DNA of 33,872 nt from Draconibacterium orientale (lineage in GTDB: Bacteria > Bacteroidota > Bacteroidia > Bacteroidales > FEN-979), in NCBI GenBank assembly GCA_020719165.1, contig DYQT01000011.1:1-33872 (forward strand), read 5' to 3'. Each line of letters starts with the position of its first letter. Position 1 is the stretch's first letter. Both the position numbers and the translations under genes were made by a program. Under the pieces are notes generated by a model. The model did not search any database. It saw only the letters and a program-made list of their open reading frames with translations, and was not told the DNA's origin. This document shows positions 27,201-33,402 of this stretch, piece after piece.

Positions 27201-27447
27201 CACCAATTGGATACCCGAACTCTCTTCGGTCGGTTTCCAGGCGGTGTGGGCCGGTTATTATGTGGAACCCCGCATGATCATAGATCCGGAACTCGGGTTG
27301 TTTCTTGGGCTTCGCGGACAAGGTTTCATGCTGGGGCAATACCTCGCCAAGATGTATGTTGACAAGCTTTTAGGAAAACCTGCCCCTGAATATTTCAACC
27401 GGTTGAAACTGGGTGGGGACGGGTTGCTGGAGAAGGCTTTTAAGTAA
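24214..27447 (+). CDS. multi-domain FAD/iron-sulfur dehydrogenase, fused HcnABC / dye-linked L-proline dehydrogenase-like
   Basis: A 1077-residue polypeptide that joins parts normally encoded by separate genes. In order: a [2Fe-2S] domain of the Fer2_4 type (Cys60, 65, 68 and 80); an FAD/NAD disulfide-oxidoreductase domain with GAGPAG at 121-126 and GAGNIG at 268-273; and an 8-cysteine ferredoxin insert (Cys461/467/470/474 and 495/498/501/505). Then come a BFD-like [2Fe-2S] domain (Cys606, 608, 642, 647) and a DAO-type FAD oxidase domain from about 703 (GGGIGG at 710-715) to the end. HcnA+B+C of hydrogen cyanide synthase, opine/nopaline oxidases, sarcosine oxidase alpha and archaeal dye-linked L-proline dehydrogenase share this plan. 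Oxidation of a secondary amine or imino acid with electrons passed through Fe-S centres is therefore likely; the proline dehydrogenase gene next door favours proline or hydroxyproline (inference). No transmembrane helix is seen. Its TAA stop is also the first TAA of an octamer array. Confidence 0.9.
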   Translation: MYKITKHPILDIQEHKQTSFVFNGQQVTGDRGFTIAAALHQAGHPVHSHSLSNRERSLECGIGKCGACEMLVDGQIKRICITCVDGVKEVKEIPHDYAPCAVPVTKETPLNVYKTTVAIIGAGPAGLAAREELNKHQMANIVIDNNDKIGGQFLMQTHQFFFFEKEQKFGGMRGFDIAKTLAGESHEGIFLNSTVWDILEGGRIAVKNIRSGEIYFVDAEYMIVATGAVPFMPTFENDDLPGVFTAAVVQKMMNQELTLLGKNILTVGAGNIGYLTSYQLMQAGANVKAILEAMPGEGGFPVQANRVRRLGIPILTSHILLKAIPNEHHDGIIGAVVAECENFKPIPGTEKIIDGIDAINICTGLVQDDQLLIKGNEIFGRRCFGAGDAIRIGEGTSAVLRGKQAAFDVLQEMGEHYSYDEFLSLSKEYIDSQQHPVRVIGEAAQPTSQRMKDKGFVLIDCLYGFACNPCAFACPHGAITKSSTSTVPEIDFQKCIGCMDCVYQCPGLAIFGYNLKKDWLFLPIEYEVAEKSACFLVDNQGKQLGEGIVEKVLRKPNKTNIARVLSLTVHGEELTKVRGFIGKENYPKPIEFKPYTTEPKETTYVCHCDDVTMEEVLETIGERKFISVDEVKHTTRLGMGACRGKRCIKRLKSTLYGSGISIVGEPTPRGPLSNQVAMGELYPRLVHEQVITSVNGVKPQKTRVKSLVAGGGIGGSALFRYLSEAGMEPVLLNYGRGASWRNIAGGRPNFSLPELSDIASKNHEIFKDLQKIHNIDYRPILYVTFAHDEAMYKALVDSMSWSDAYMVEPGDFAKKIAPGINPGLNTYQAALITRDCWQATPGRVIDLVRRLGIDNGGRVEEDCKLIDVRLEKGLYSVLVQNHQRKYIEYETEVFINALGPEGEKFASQLNIETGLYPVKHQAFITRRLPMLGVNGAPLPMLIDRRRYKGFTAVYGQQLAETGQIIGCASPAIEAMEADKNIKINSQDFIEIASEIFTNWIPELSSVGFQAVWAGYYVEPRMIIDPELGLFLGLRGQGFMLGQYLAKMYVDKLLGKPAPEYFNRLKLGGDGLLEKAFK

Positions 27448-27649
27448 TGTGCTGATGTGCTGATGTGATGATGTGATGTGCTAATGTGCTAATGTGCTGA
27501 TGTGCGAATGTGATGATGTGCTGATGTGCTGATGTGATGGTGTGATGATGTGATGATGTGATGATGTGCTGATGTGATGATGTGCTGATGTGCTGATGTG
27601 CTAATGTGCTGATGTGCTAATGTGCTGATGTGATGATGTGCTGGTGTGA
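27445..27649 (+). repeat. octamer array TRATGTGM, 25 full units
   Basis: Head-to-tail octamers (mostly TGATGTGC, TGATGTGA and TAATGTGC) with one 5-nt partial unit near 27477-27481. No spacers are present, so this is not CRISPR. The first unit, TAATGTGC at 27445-27452, contains the stop codon of the upstream flavoprotein gene. An inverted array of the same octamer ends the segment at 28053-28116. Confidence 0.95.
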
Positions 27650-27667
27650 TGATTATTTAAGATTGAA

Positions 27668-28018
27668 TTATTTGGGGGAGTTTTTCGAGGTTGAGATAAT
27701 TTTTGACAATATCTTTTTTAGGACTATGATTTTATCAAGTAGTTGATCAGGTGAGGGATAGAATTTTGAGTGTTTGCACAGAAGAAGCCAATACTCTGTC
27801 TCTTCCGCTTCTTTCGAAGATATTTTCATCTTATGTATGAAATCAATTTTACTTTCTGCAGATTGTGCTTCACGAATATTTGCACCGATCGATGTCCCGG
27901 ATTTTAACAACTGATGTGAGATCACAAATCGACGTTTTTCTTCAAGAAGTTCGCAATAATCAACAACAAGTAGCGCAAACTCAAACGATAAATCCAAAAT
28001 CTGATTTTCTTTTACCAT
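27668..28018 (-). CDS. four-helix-bundle protein (S23 / bAvd family)
   Basis: A 116-residue protein matching the four-helix-bundle family first known from 23S rRNA intervening sequences and related to Avd, the accessory protein of diversity-generating retroelements. Diagnostic stretches are LSFEFALLVVDYCELL, the central HQLLKSGTSIGANIREAQSA (helix turn with conserved Ser-Gly and Asn-Ile-x-Glu-Ala) and KISSKEAEETEYWLLL. Length is normal for the family. The start at 28018 (ATG) is preferred to a TTG six codons upstream. The protein is basic and presumed to bind nucleic acid; no reverse transcriptase or template repeat is present, so this is not a complete DGR. The gene sits alone between inverted octamer arrays. 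Confidence 0.92.
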   Translation of the reverse strand: MVKENQILDLSFEFALLVVDYCELLEEKRRFVISHQLLKSGTSIGANIREAQSAESKIDFIHKMKISSKEAEETEYWLLLCKHSKFYPSPDQLLDKIIVLKKILSKIISTSKNSPK

Positions 28019-28052
28019 AAAAATCTGAATTATCAAATTAATCCATTATTAA

Positions 28053-28116
28053 TCACATCATCCCATCAGCAAATTAGCACATTAGCACATCAGCACATCA
28101 GCACATTAGTACATTA
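28053..28116 (-). repeat. octamer array in inverted orientation, 8 units
   Basis: Read on the minus strand, eight contiguous octamers: TAATGTAC, TAATGTGC, TGATGTGC, TGATGTGC, TAATGTGC, then three degenerate ones. They are the reverse complement of the array at 27445-27649. The outermost unit contains the TAA stop of proline dehydrogenase (28116-28114). Confidence 0.93.
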
Positions 28117-29025
28117 GCCTTTTACAAACAAAGCCTTGATAATATGTGTCGCCATCTTCGGGTTTTCTTTTAACCGGCGGGTTGAATAACCAAACCATTC
28201 TTTTCCGAAGGGGACATATACCCGCATGGTGTGGCCTTTGTTAACAATCGATTGACGCAGATCGGGGGTGACGCCATACAGCATCTGAAACTCGTATCTG
28301 TTTTTTGGGACTTTGTACTTTTCGATCAATTTATAAGCGCCTTCAACCAGAGGTTTGTCGTGGGTGGCGATGCCCGGATACATCCCCTGCTGAAACATGT
28401 ATTCAAGATCTTCGAGATAATGATCATTAATTTCCTGGTAATTTTTATAGGCAATGCTGGCGGGTTCCACATAAATTCCTTTGCACAGGCGAAAGTTCAG
28501 GGGAGTTCCGGCCTTGTGAAGATCTTTCATGTTTTTAATGTCAGTCAGGGTGCGTCGCATGTAAGCCTGCAAAACGAGTCCGACATGCGCGGGGAATTCG
28601 CTGTGCAATTTTCTGAAGAGGTCAATTTCGAGGTCGGTACATTGTGAGTCTTCCATGTCGACCCGAACGAAATTTCCATAGGCGGCCGATTTCGCAACAA
28701 TTTCGCGGATGTTCCGGTAGCAGGCCTCCGGGTCAATCAGCAAGCCGAAACTGGTTGGCTTGAGCGAATAATTGCCAACAATCTTCTCTCTTTCTATCTG
28801 TTCGATGATGTCGAGGTAGGCGTTTTTATTGGCGGTAGCCTCTTCGAGCCGGGTGATAAACTCACCCAGAAGGTCGATGGTGATTTTTACATTTTGACCA
28901 TTCAGAACGCGGCAAACCCTTATTGCATCGTTCATTGTTTCCCCGGCGATATATTTTCGTGAAAAAATCCACACCAGCTTTTTGGGCATCAGAGGGAGCA
29001 TTTTTGTTATCAATAGGTTGATCAT
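28114..29025 (-). CDS. proline dehydrogenase
   Basis: A 303-residue monofunctional FAD-dependent proline dehydrogenase (ProDH domain of PutA), oxidising proline to pyrroline-5-carboxylate and passing electrons to the quinone pool. Seen motifs are VRVDMEDS, the strand-helix FRLCKGIY, YEFQMLYG and VYVPFGKEWFGYSTRRLKEN, whose paired arginines bind the proline carboxylate. The length fits the short stand-alone enzymes of Gram-positive and Bacteroidota type. The ATG at 29025 is chosen over an upstream GTG. It is divergent from the DUF177-rpmF operon and convergent with the large flavoprotein, another likely amino- or imino-acid dehydrogenase. The P5C dehydrogenase is not in the window. Confidence 0.95.
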   Translation of the reverse strand: MINLLITKMLPLMPKKLVWIFSRKYIAGETMNDAIRVCRVLNGQNVKITIDLLGEFITRLEEATANKNAYLDIIEQIEREKIVGNYSLKPTSFGLLIDPEACYRNIREIVAKSAAYGNFVRVDMEDSQCTDLEIDLFRKLHSEFPAHVGLVLQAYMRRTLTDIKNMKDLHKAGTPLNFRLCKGIYVEPASIAYKNYQEINDHYLEDLEYMFQQGMYPGIATHDKPLVEGAYKLIEKYKVPKNRYEFQMLYGVTPDLRQSIVNKGHTMRVYVPFGKEWFGYSTRRLKENPKMATHIIKALFVKG

Positions 29026-29059
29026 AAGCACATCATGTTAAATTGTTCAATGAATGGCA

Positions 29060-29067
29060 CAAAGATA
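29060..29067 (-). promoter_or_regulatory. -7 box of the proline dehydrogenase gene
   Basis: The minus strand reads TATCTTTG (TAnnTTTG) 34 nt ahead of the start codon. It lies back to back with the plus-strand promoter at 29082-29113, so the two promoters share a short region. Confidence 0.55.
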
Positions 29068-29081
29068 GAGCTAAATAGGTA

Positions 29082-29113
29082 TTTGGTATTCATCAAATTA
29101 ATTTTTAATTTTG
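29082..29113 (+). promoter_or_regulatory. promoter of the DUF177-rpmF-plsX-fabH operon
   Basis: TTTG at 29082-29085, a 20-nt spacer, and TAATTTTG at 29106-29113: both elements of the Bacteroidota promoter at the expected distance. Its position rules out the ATG at 29035 as the operon's translation start and supports the GTG at 29134. Confidence 0.7.
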
Positions 29114-29133
29114 TAGACTTTTTTAGTAGAAAG

Positions 29134-29658
29134 GTGAATCAGGCGGATCAATATCAAATTGCGTTCAGCGGACTAAATGCCGGAACGCATACATTCGATT
29201 TTCAGATCGGCAAGACTTTCTTTGAACAGGTTAAAGATGCTGAGATCACGGGTGGAGAGGTGACGGTGATTGTTACCATGGAGAAGGAAGAACGCATGAT
29301 GGACCTTCATCTGGCGATTCGGGGCAAAGTAGAAGTACCGTGCGATCGGTGTAACGAGATGATGGATGTTGACATAGAGGGAAATGAGCGCCTGATTATC
29401 AAGTTGGGGGATCATTATTATGAAGAAAGTGAAGATGTGCAGGTTATACCCGACACATCTCACCAATTTGACTTGAGTCCCTTCTTGTATGAGTATATTC
29501 ATTTGCTGCTTCCCATCCGCAGGGTTCATCCGGAGGATGAAGACGGCGAAAGTCAATGTGATCCTGAGGTTATTAAAAAGCTTAGGGAGTTGAGTGAGCG
29601 TCACGTGCAGGATCCCAGGTGGGAAGCCCTGAATCAATTGAAAAAGAAAAAAGAGTAA
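29134..29658 (+). CDS. DUF177 (YceD-like) protein
   Basis: A 174-residue cytoplasmic protein of the DUF177/YceD family, nearly always encoded directly before rpmF. It is linked in plants and bacteria to 23S rRNA accumulation or processing. The GTG at 29134 is taken as start because family members begin just before the (Y)QIAFSGLNAGTHTFDF strand, and the promoter lies between it and the upstream ATG at 29035. The conserved CxxC (VPCDRCNE) and the C-terminal CDPEVIKKLREL helix followed by DPRWEALNQL are family hallmarks. It is first in the rpmF-plsX-fabH operon. A short heptamer array separates it from rpmF. Confidence 0.88.
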   Translation: MNQADQYQIAFSGLNAGTHTFDFQIGKTFFEQVKDAEITGGEVTVIVTMEKEERMMDLHLAIRGKVEVPCDRCNEMMDVDIEGNERLIIKLGDHYYEESEDVQVIPDTSHQFDLSPFLYEYIHLLLPIRRVHPEDEDGESQCDPEVIKKLRELSERHVQDPRWEALNQLKKKKE

Positions 29659-29686
29659 GTTTCAATCCGATCAATCAAGGAAGTTG

Positions 29687-29721
29687 AAATCGTAAATCGT
29701 AAATCGTAAATCATAAATCAT
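29687..29721 (+). repeat. heptamer array AAATCRT, 5 units
   Basis: Three AAATCGT units followed by two AAATCAT units in the 77-bp gap between the DUF177 gene and rpmF, ending 14 nt before the rpmF start. It could affect translation initiation of rpmF, but nothing shows that it does. Confidence 0.85.
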
Positions 29722-29735
29722 AAATACCCAGTACT

Positions 29736-29921
29736 ATGCCACATCCGAAACATAAAATTTCGACAACCCGCAGGGATAAGAGAAGAACGCACGACAAAGC
29801 AGTTGCCCGTACAACCATTGTATGTTCCAATTGCGGGGCCCCGGTTTTATACCACAGGGTTTGCCCCGAATGTGGTTATTACCGTGGAAAACAAGCTGTT
29901 GTGAAGGCTACGGCGGAATAG
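29736..29921 (+). CDS. rpmF: 50S ribosomal protein L32
   Basis: A 61-residue L32 of standard length. MPHPKHKISTTRRDKRRTHD is the usual basic N-terminus, and the zinc ribbon has all four ligands, Cys30, Cys33, Cys43 and Cys46 (CSNCG ... CPECG), so this is the zinc-dependent C+ form. It binds 23S rRNA near the exit region of the large subunit. It lies in the conserved order DUF177-rpmF-plsX-fabH, coupling ribosome and lipid synthesis; plsX follows after 23 nt. Confidence 0.96.
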   Translation: MPHPKHKISTTRRDKRRTHDKAVARTTIVCSNCGAPVLYHRVCPECGYYRGKQAVVKATAE

Positions 29922-29944
29922 TTTTTTTACCTAAATCGCTGCCA

Positions 29945-30904
29945 ATGAAAATCGGTCTGGATGTTTTAGGCGGAGATTTTGCTCCGAAAGCCACGATACT
30001 CGGTGCTATCCTGGCTCAAAAGGAACTCCCCGCTACTGATCAAATTGTGTTGATTGGTGACCAGGAAGCCATTTTGGCTTTTCTGAAGGTAGAGGGCGTG
30101 CGGCCTGATATGTTTGAAATTGTAGATGCTCCTGACTTGATCGAAATGGATGAGCATCCCACGAAAGCCTTGGTAAACAAGCCTAATTCCAGCATTTCTG
30201 TTGGGTTCAGGATGTTGAAGCATAAGGAGATTCATGCATTCGCCAGCGCCGGCAGCAGTGGTGCCATGATGGTAGGGGCAATTTACAGTGTCAATACCAT
30301 TCAGGGAATTATCAGACCAAGTACCACTGCGTATATTCCCAAGGAGAATGGCGGGTCGTCGGTACTTATTGATGTGGGTACAAACCCTGATGCCAAGCCT
30401 GATGTGATGTACCAGTTCGGGATACTTGGTTCGCTTTTTGCCGAACATGTATTTCACATAATAAAACCCCGTGTAGGTTTGCTGAATATCGGCGCTGAAG
30501 AAAAGAAAGGCAGCCTTACGGCGCAATCGGCCTTCCAGTTGATGAAAGACTCCAAGGATTTCCATTTTGTCGGAAATGTGGAAGGTCGTGAACTGTTTCG
30601 GGATACCGTTGATGTGATCGTATGCGATGGTTTTGTGGGAAACATAGTGCTTAAACAGGTTGAAGCCATGTACCGGGTATTGGTTAAAAGGGGGATTAAA
30701 GATGCATATCTCGACAGGTTTAACTACGAAACCTATGGCGGAACTCCCATCCTGGGCATCAATTCAACTGTGGTGGTGGGTCACGGTATATCCAATGCAA
30801 ATGCCATCCGAAAAATGATCTTAATGTCAAAAGAGGTGCACGATGCCAAACTTGCTCAAAGGATAAAGCACGCGCTCGAACAATTTTCTCTTAACAATAT
30901 TTAG
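29945..30904 (+). CDS. plsX: phosphate acyltransferase PlsX
   Basis: A 319-residue peripheral membrane enzyme converting acyl-ACP to acyl-phosphate for phosphatidic acid synthesis with PlsY. The start MKIGLDVLGGDFAPKATILGA is the family's N-terminal signature (GGDFAP), so the ATG at 29945 is preferred to in-frame starts inside rpmF. Further signatures are SAGSSGAMMVGA, LIDVGTNPDAKPD, VGLLNIGAEEKKG and VCDGFVGNIVLK. The C-terminal VVVGHGISNANAI is normal. fabH begins 6 nt downstream, so translation is probably coupled. Confidence 0.97.
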   Translation: MKIGLDVLGGDFAPKATILGAILAQKELPATDQIVLIGDQEAILAFLKVEGVRPDMFEIVDAPDLIEMDEHPTKALVNKPNSSISVGFRMLKHKEIHAFASAGSSGAMMVGAIYSVNTIQGIIRPSTTAYIPKENGGSSVLIDVGTNPDAKPDVMYQFGILGSLFAEHVFHIIKPRVGLLNIGAEEKKGSLTAQSAFQLMKDSKDFHFVGNVEGRELFRDTVDVIVCDGFVGNIVLKQVEAMYRVLVKRGIKDAYLDRFNYETYGGTPILGINSTVVVGHGISNANAIRKMILMSKEVHDAKLAQRIKHALEQFSLNNI

Positions 30905-30910
30905 AATATA

Positions 30911-31900
30911 ATGTCAAAAATCAGAGCAAAGATTTCAGGAGTCCATGGGTGGGTTCCCCCTTATATATTGACTAATAAGGAGCTGGAAACGATGGTGGAG
31001 ACCACGGATGAGTGGATCATGACACGCACCGGAATCAGGGAACGGCATATATTGAAGGGAGAAGGTTTGGGAACTTCCGATATGGGCGCTGAGGCGGTAA
31101 AGGGCTTGCTTGAAAAGACCGGAACCAGACCGGAAGATATTGACCTGTTGATTTGTGCCACCGTTACACCCGATATGACATTTCCGGCCACCGCGAATAT
31201 CATCAGTGACAAGGCAGGGTTAAAGAATGCCTTTAGTTTTGATATCAATGCTGCCTGTTCGGGTTTATTGTTTACCCTTATTACCGCTTCAAAATATGTT
31301 GAAACGGGCATGTATAAAAAAGTAATTGTCGTGGGCGCCGATAAAATGTCGGGAATAACCGATTATACCGCCCGCGAAACCTGTGTTTTGTTTGGCGATG
31401 CTGCCGGCGCTTTATTGCTTGAGCCTACCACAGAAGAGGTTGGGATCATGGATTCGATTGCGGGAACTGATGGCTCGGGCCGAAACTACCTGCACATGAA
31501 GGCCGGTGGTTCCCTGAGACCACCATCACATGAAACAGTGGATGCCAAGGAACATTTTATTTATCAGGAGGGCCAGCCGGTATTCAAATTTGCCGTGACA
31601 CGGATGGCAGATGTTTCAGCGGAGATCATGGAGCGTAACAACCTTACTTCCGACGACATCTCTTTTCTGGTTCCGCATCAGGCCAATTTACGCATCATCG
31701 ATGCTACAGCCCGTCGCATGGGCATTGGCAAAGACAAAGTGATGATCAACATCGACCGGTATGGTAACACCACTGATGCCACCATTCCGCTTTGCCTCTG
31801 GGAATGGGAAAACAAACTTAAAAAGGGCGATAACATCATTCTTGCCGCATTCGGAGGAGGATTTACCTGGGGAAGCATCTGGGTGAAGTGGGCATATTAG
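30911..31900 (+). CDS. fabH: beta-ketoacyl-ACP synthase III
   Basis: A 329-residue KAS III initiating fatty-acid synthesis by condensing acetyl-CoA with malonyl-ACP. The catalytic triad is readable: Cys116 (NAACSGLLF), His256 (VPHQANLRI) and Asn286 ([10 protein letters not shown]). The [13 protein letters not shown] ending is typical. Position 289 carries Asp (NTTDAT) where many enzymes have Ser or Gly, a small variation near the active site. It is the last gene of the operon. Its stop is 4 nt from the stop of the convergent CNNM/CBS gene, leaving no room for separate terminators. Confidence 0.96.
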   Translation: MSKIRAKISGVHGWVPPYILTNKELETMVETTDEWIMTRTGIRERHILKGEGLGTSDMGAEAVKGLLEKTGTRPEDIDLLICATVTPDMTFPATANIISDKAGLKNAFSFDINAACSGLLFTLITASKYVETGMYKKVIVVGADKMSGITDYTARETCVLFGDAAGALLLEPTTEEVGIMDSIAGTDGSGRNYLHMKAGGSLRPPSHETVDAKEHFIYQEGQPVFKFAVTRMADVSAEIMERNNLTSDDISFLVPHQANLRIIDATARRMGIGKDKVMINIDRYGNTTDATIPLCLWEWENKLKKGDNIILAAFGGGFTWGSIWVKWAY

Positions 31901-31904
31901 GCAG

Positions 31905-33197
31905 TTAATTTGCCTTGTCTACCTTTTTGATAATCAGCTTGTCGATGCGGTTGCCATCAAGATCTACAATTTCAAATTCAAAATCTTTCCATGTGAATTT
32001 CTCGCCAGGCTTTGGGATGTGCCTCAGAATGTTCATGGCAAGGCCGGCCATGGTATCAAATTTGATTTTGTTTTTATCAAATCCCTGGACATTAAATTCA
32101 TAGGCAAATTCATAGAATGACATCTGTCCGTCGGCCAGCCAGGTTCCATCATCGCGCTGATTGATCTGTGGCTCATCCGGGTCCGGTTCATTAAAATCAC
32201 CCACAAGCGCCTCCAGAATATCATTCAGGGTAACCATTCCAACCGTTGATCCGTATTCATCGACCACAAGGCCATAATGTATTTTATTTTGTTTGAAAAT
32301 CTCCAGCGTTTCATAGGCCGTTAACGTTTCGTGTACAAACTGCGCCGGCTTGACCTGGGCTTTAAGGTCGAAATCAGCATCGCAGATATTGACCAGAAAC
32401 AGATCCTTGATGTAGATCACCCCCAAAACATTGTCGAGGTCATCTTCACAAACAGGATAAACGGAATGCAGATCTGCACGCATTTTTTCCCTGATTACCT
32501 CGGAAGTGTCGTTAATGTCAAGCCATTCCATATCAGAATGATGCGTCATGAGCGAAGAAACTTTCCGGTCGCCCAGATGAAAAACACGTTCAACAATATC
32601 CTGTTCAATCTCCTGAACCTCCCCATCTTCAGCTCCCTCCTGCACCATGGCTTTAATCTCTTCTTCAGTGACTTTCGAATCGAGAGAGGGTTTAATGCGA
32701 AGAAACCAGAGGATAAAATCCCCGGCTTTTGATAGAATAAAAGCAAACGGGTAAAATATCATTGTCAGCAATTGCAGTGGCCTGGCAGTTGCTTTTGCTA
32801 TTAATTCGGGGTTAATCATACCGATACGCTTGGGAACCAGTTCCCCGATCAGAATGGAGGCAAACGTAACCACAATCACCACGCAGGTAAGTGCCAGTGA
32901 ATGGCTCAGGGCTTGACTAATACCAAAGCCCGTAAGCAGTGTGGTCATTGAATGTGTGATTTCATCGCTGGAAAAAACACCGGTAAGAATCCCGATCAGG
33001 GTGATGCCGATCTGCATGGTCGATAATATTCTCGAGGGAGAGGTGGCGTTGTCAAGCGCCATCTGAGCCATTTTATCCCCCCGTCGGGCATCGAGTTCAA
33101 GCTTTGATTTTCGTGCCGAAACAAGCGCAATCTCAGCCATTGAAAAGATGCCATTTATTAAAAACAGGATCAGTAAGATGATGATTGCGGATATCAT
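31905..33197 (-). CDS. CNNM/CBS/CorC-HlyC transporter-like protein
   Basis: A 430-residue membrane protein of the so-called hemolysin/CorC family. The CNNM transmembrane domain (about 1-190) has four hydrophobic segments, beginning IIILLILFLINGIFSMAEIALVSARKSK, which holds the conserved NGIFSMAE-type motif. Two CBS domains follow (about 210-330), including DEYGSTVGMVTLNDILEALVG, and a CorC_HlyC domain (about 345-425) closes the protein. Relatives export or regulate Mg2+ and Co2+; the haemolysin name is historical. In some Bacteroidota a paralogue near rpmF-fabH is termed GldE-like, but I cannot decide that here. Confidence 0.93.
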   Translation of the reverse strand: MISAIIILLILFLINGIFSMAEIALVSARKSKLELDARRGDKMAQMALDNATSPSRILSTMQIGITLIGILTGVFSSDEITHSMTTLLTGFGISQALSHSLALTCVVIVVTFASILIGELVPKRIGMINPELIAKATARPLQLLTMIFYPFAFILSKAGDFILWFLRIKPSLDSKVTEEEIKAMVQEGAEDGEVQEIEQDIVERVFHLGDRKVSSLMTHHSDMEWLDINDTSEVIREKMRADLHSVYPVCEDDLDNVLGVIYIKDLFLVNICDADFDLKAQVKPAQFVHETLTAYETLEIFKQNKIHYGLVVDEYGSTVGMVTLNDILEALVGDFNEPDPDEPQINQRDDGTWLADGQMSFYEFAYEFNVQGFDKNKIKFDTMAGLAMNILRHIPKPGEKFTWKDFEFEIVDLDGNRIDKLIIKKVDKAN

Positions 33198-33223
33198 TGG
33201 GTCGGAAATTATAATTTTTGGGG

Positions 33224-33231
33224 CAAATATA
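33224..33231 (-). promoter_or_regulatory. -7 box of the CNNM/CBS gene
   Basis: The minus strand reads TATATTTG (TAnnTTTG) followed by CCCC, 26 nt upstream of the start codon at 33197. Confidence 0.5.
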
Positions 33232-33286
33232 CAAAAAAGGAGGGTGAAATGGGTGAGGAGGGATGAAGGATACGTGAAGTGAGCCT

Positions 33287-33328
33287 CGTGACGCGTGACA
33301 CGTGACGGGTGACACGTGACAGATGACG
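33287..33328 (+). repeat. heptamer array CGTGACR, 6 units
   Basis: Six consecutive heptamers (CGTGACG, CGTGACA, CGTGACG, GGTGACA, CGTGACA, GATGACG) between the CNNM/CBS gene and the last gene. The TGAC core recurs in the reverse complement of the coding heptamer array 326 bp downstream. Confidence 0.88.
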
Positions 33329-33361
33329 TGAGACCGATGAAAAGTGAGCTGGTTTTTTAAG

Positions 33362-33369
33362 TAACTTTG
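33362..33369 (+). promoter_or_regulatory. -7 box of the last gene
   Basis: TAACTTTG fits TAnnTTTG, 33 nt before the ATG at 33403. No convincing -33 element precedes it. Confidence 0.45.
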
Positions 33370-33402
33370 TCTTGTTTTGAAAATGACACAGAAACCTTTT
33401 TT

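Larger units (their letters stand above)
27445..28116. mobile_element. candidate mobile unit: four-helix-bundle gene between inverted octamer arrays
   Basis: The 672-bp segment has inverted ends (TAATGTRCT...), a single S23-type gene inside, and lies exactly between the stop codons of two convergent metabolic genes. Mobility is an inference from this symmetry and from the family's known presence as an insertion in rRNA genes. No transposase is encoded, so any movement would need help in trans. Confidence 0.45.

Noticed and set aside
27445-27649. Dense short repeats as a possible CRISPR array
   Set aside because: Units are 8 nt, contiguous and without spacers; no cas genes are present.
27445-28116. 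Complete diversity-generating retroelement
   Set aside because: An Avd-like protein is present, but there is no reverse transcriptase and no template/variable repeat pair in the window.
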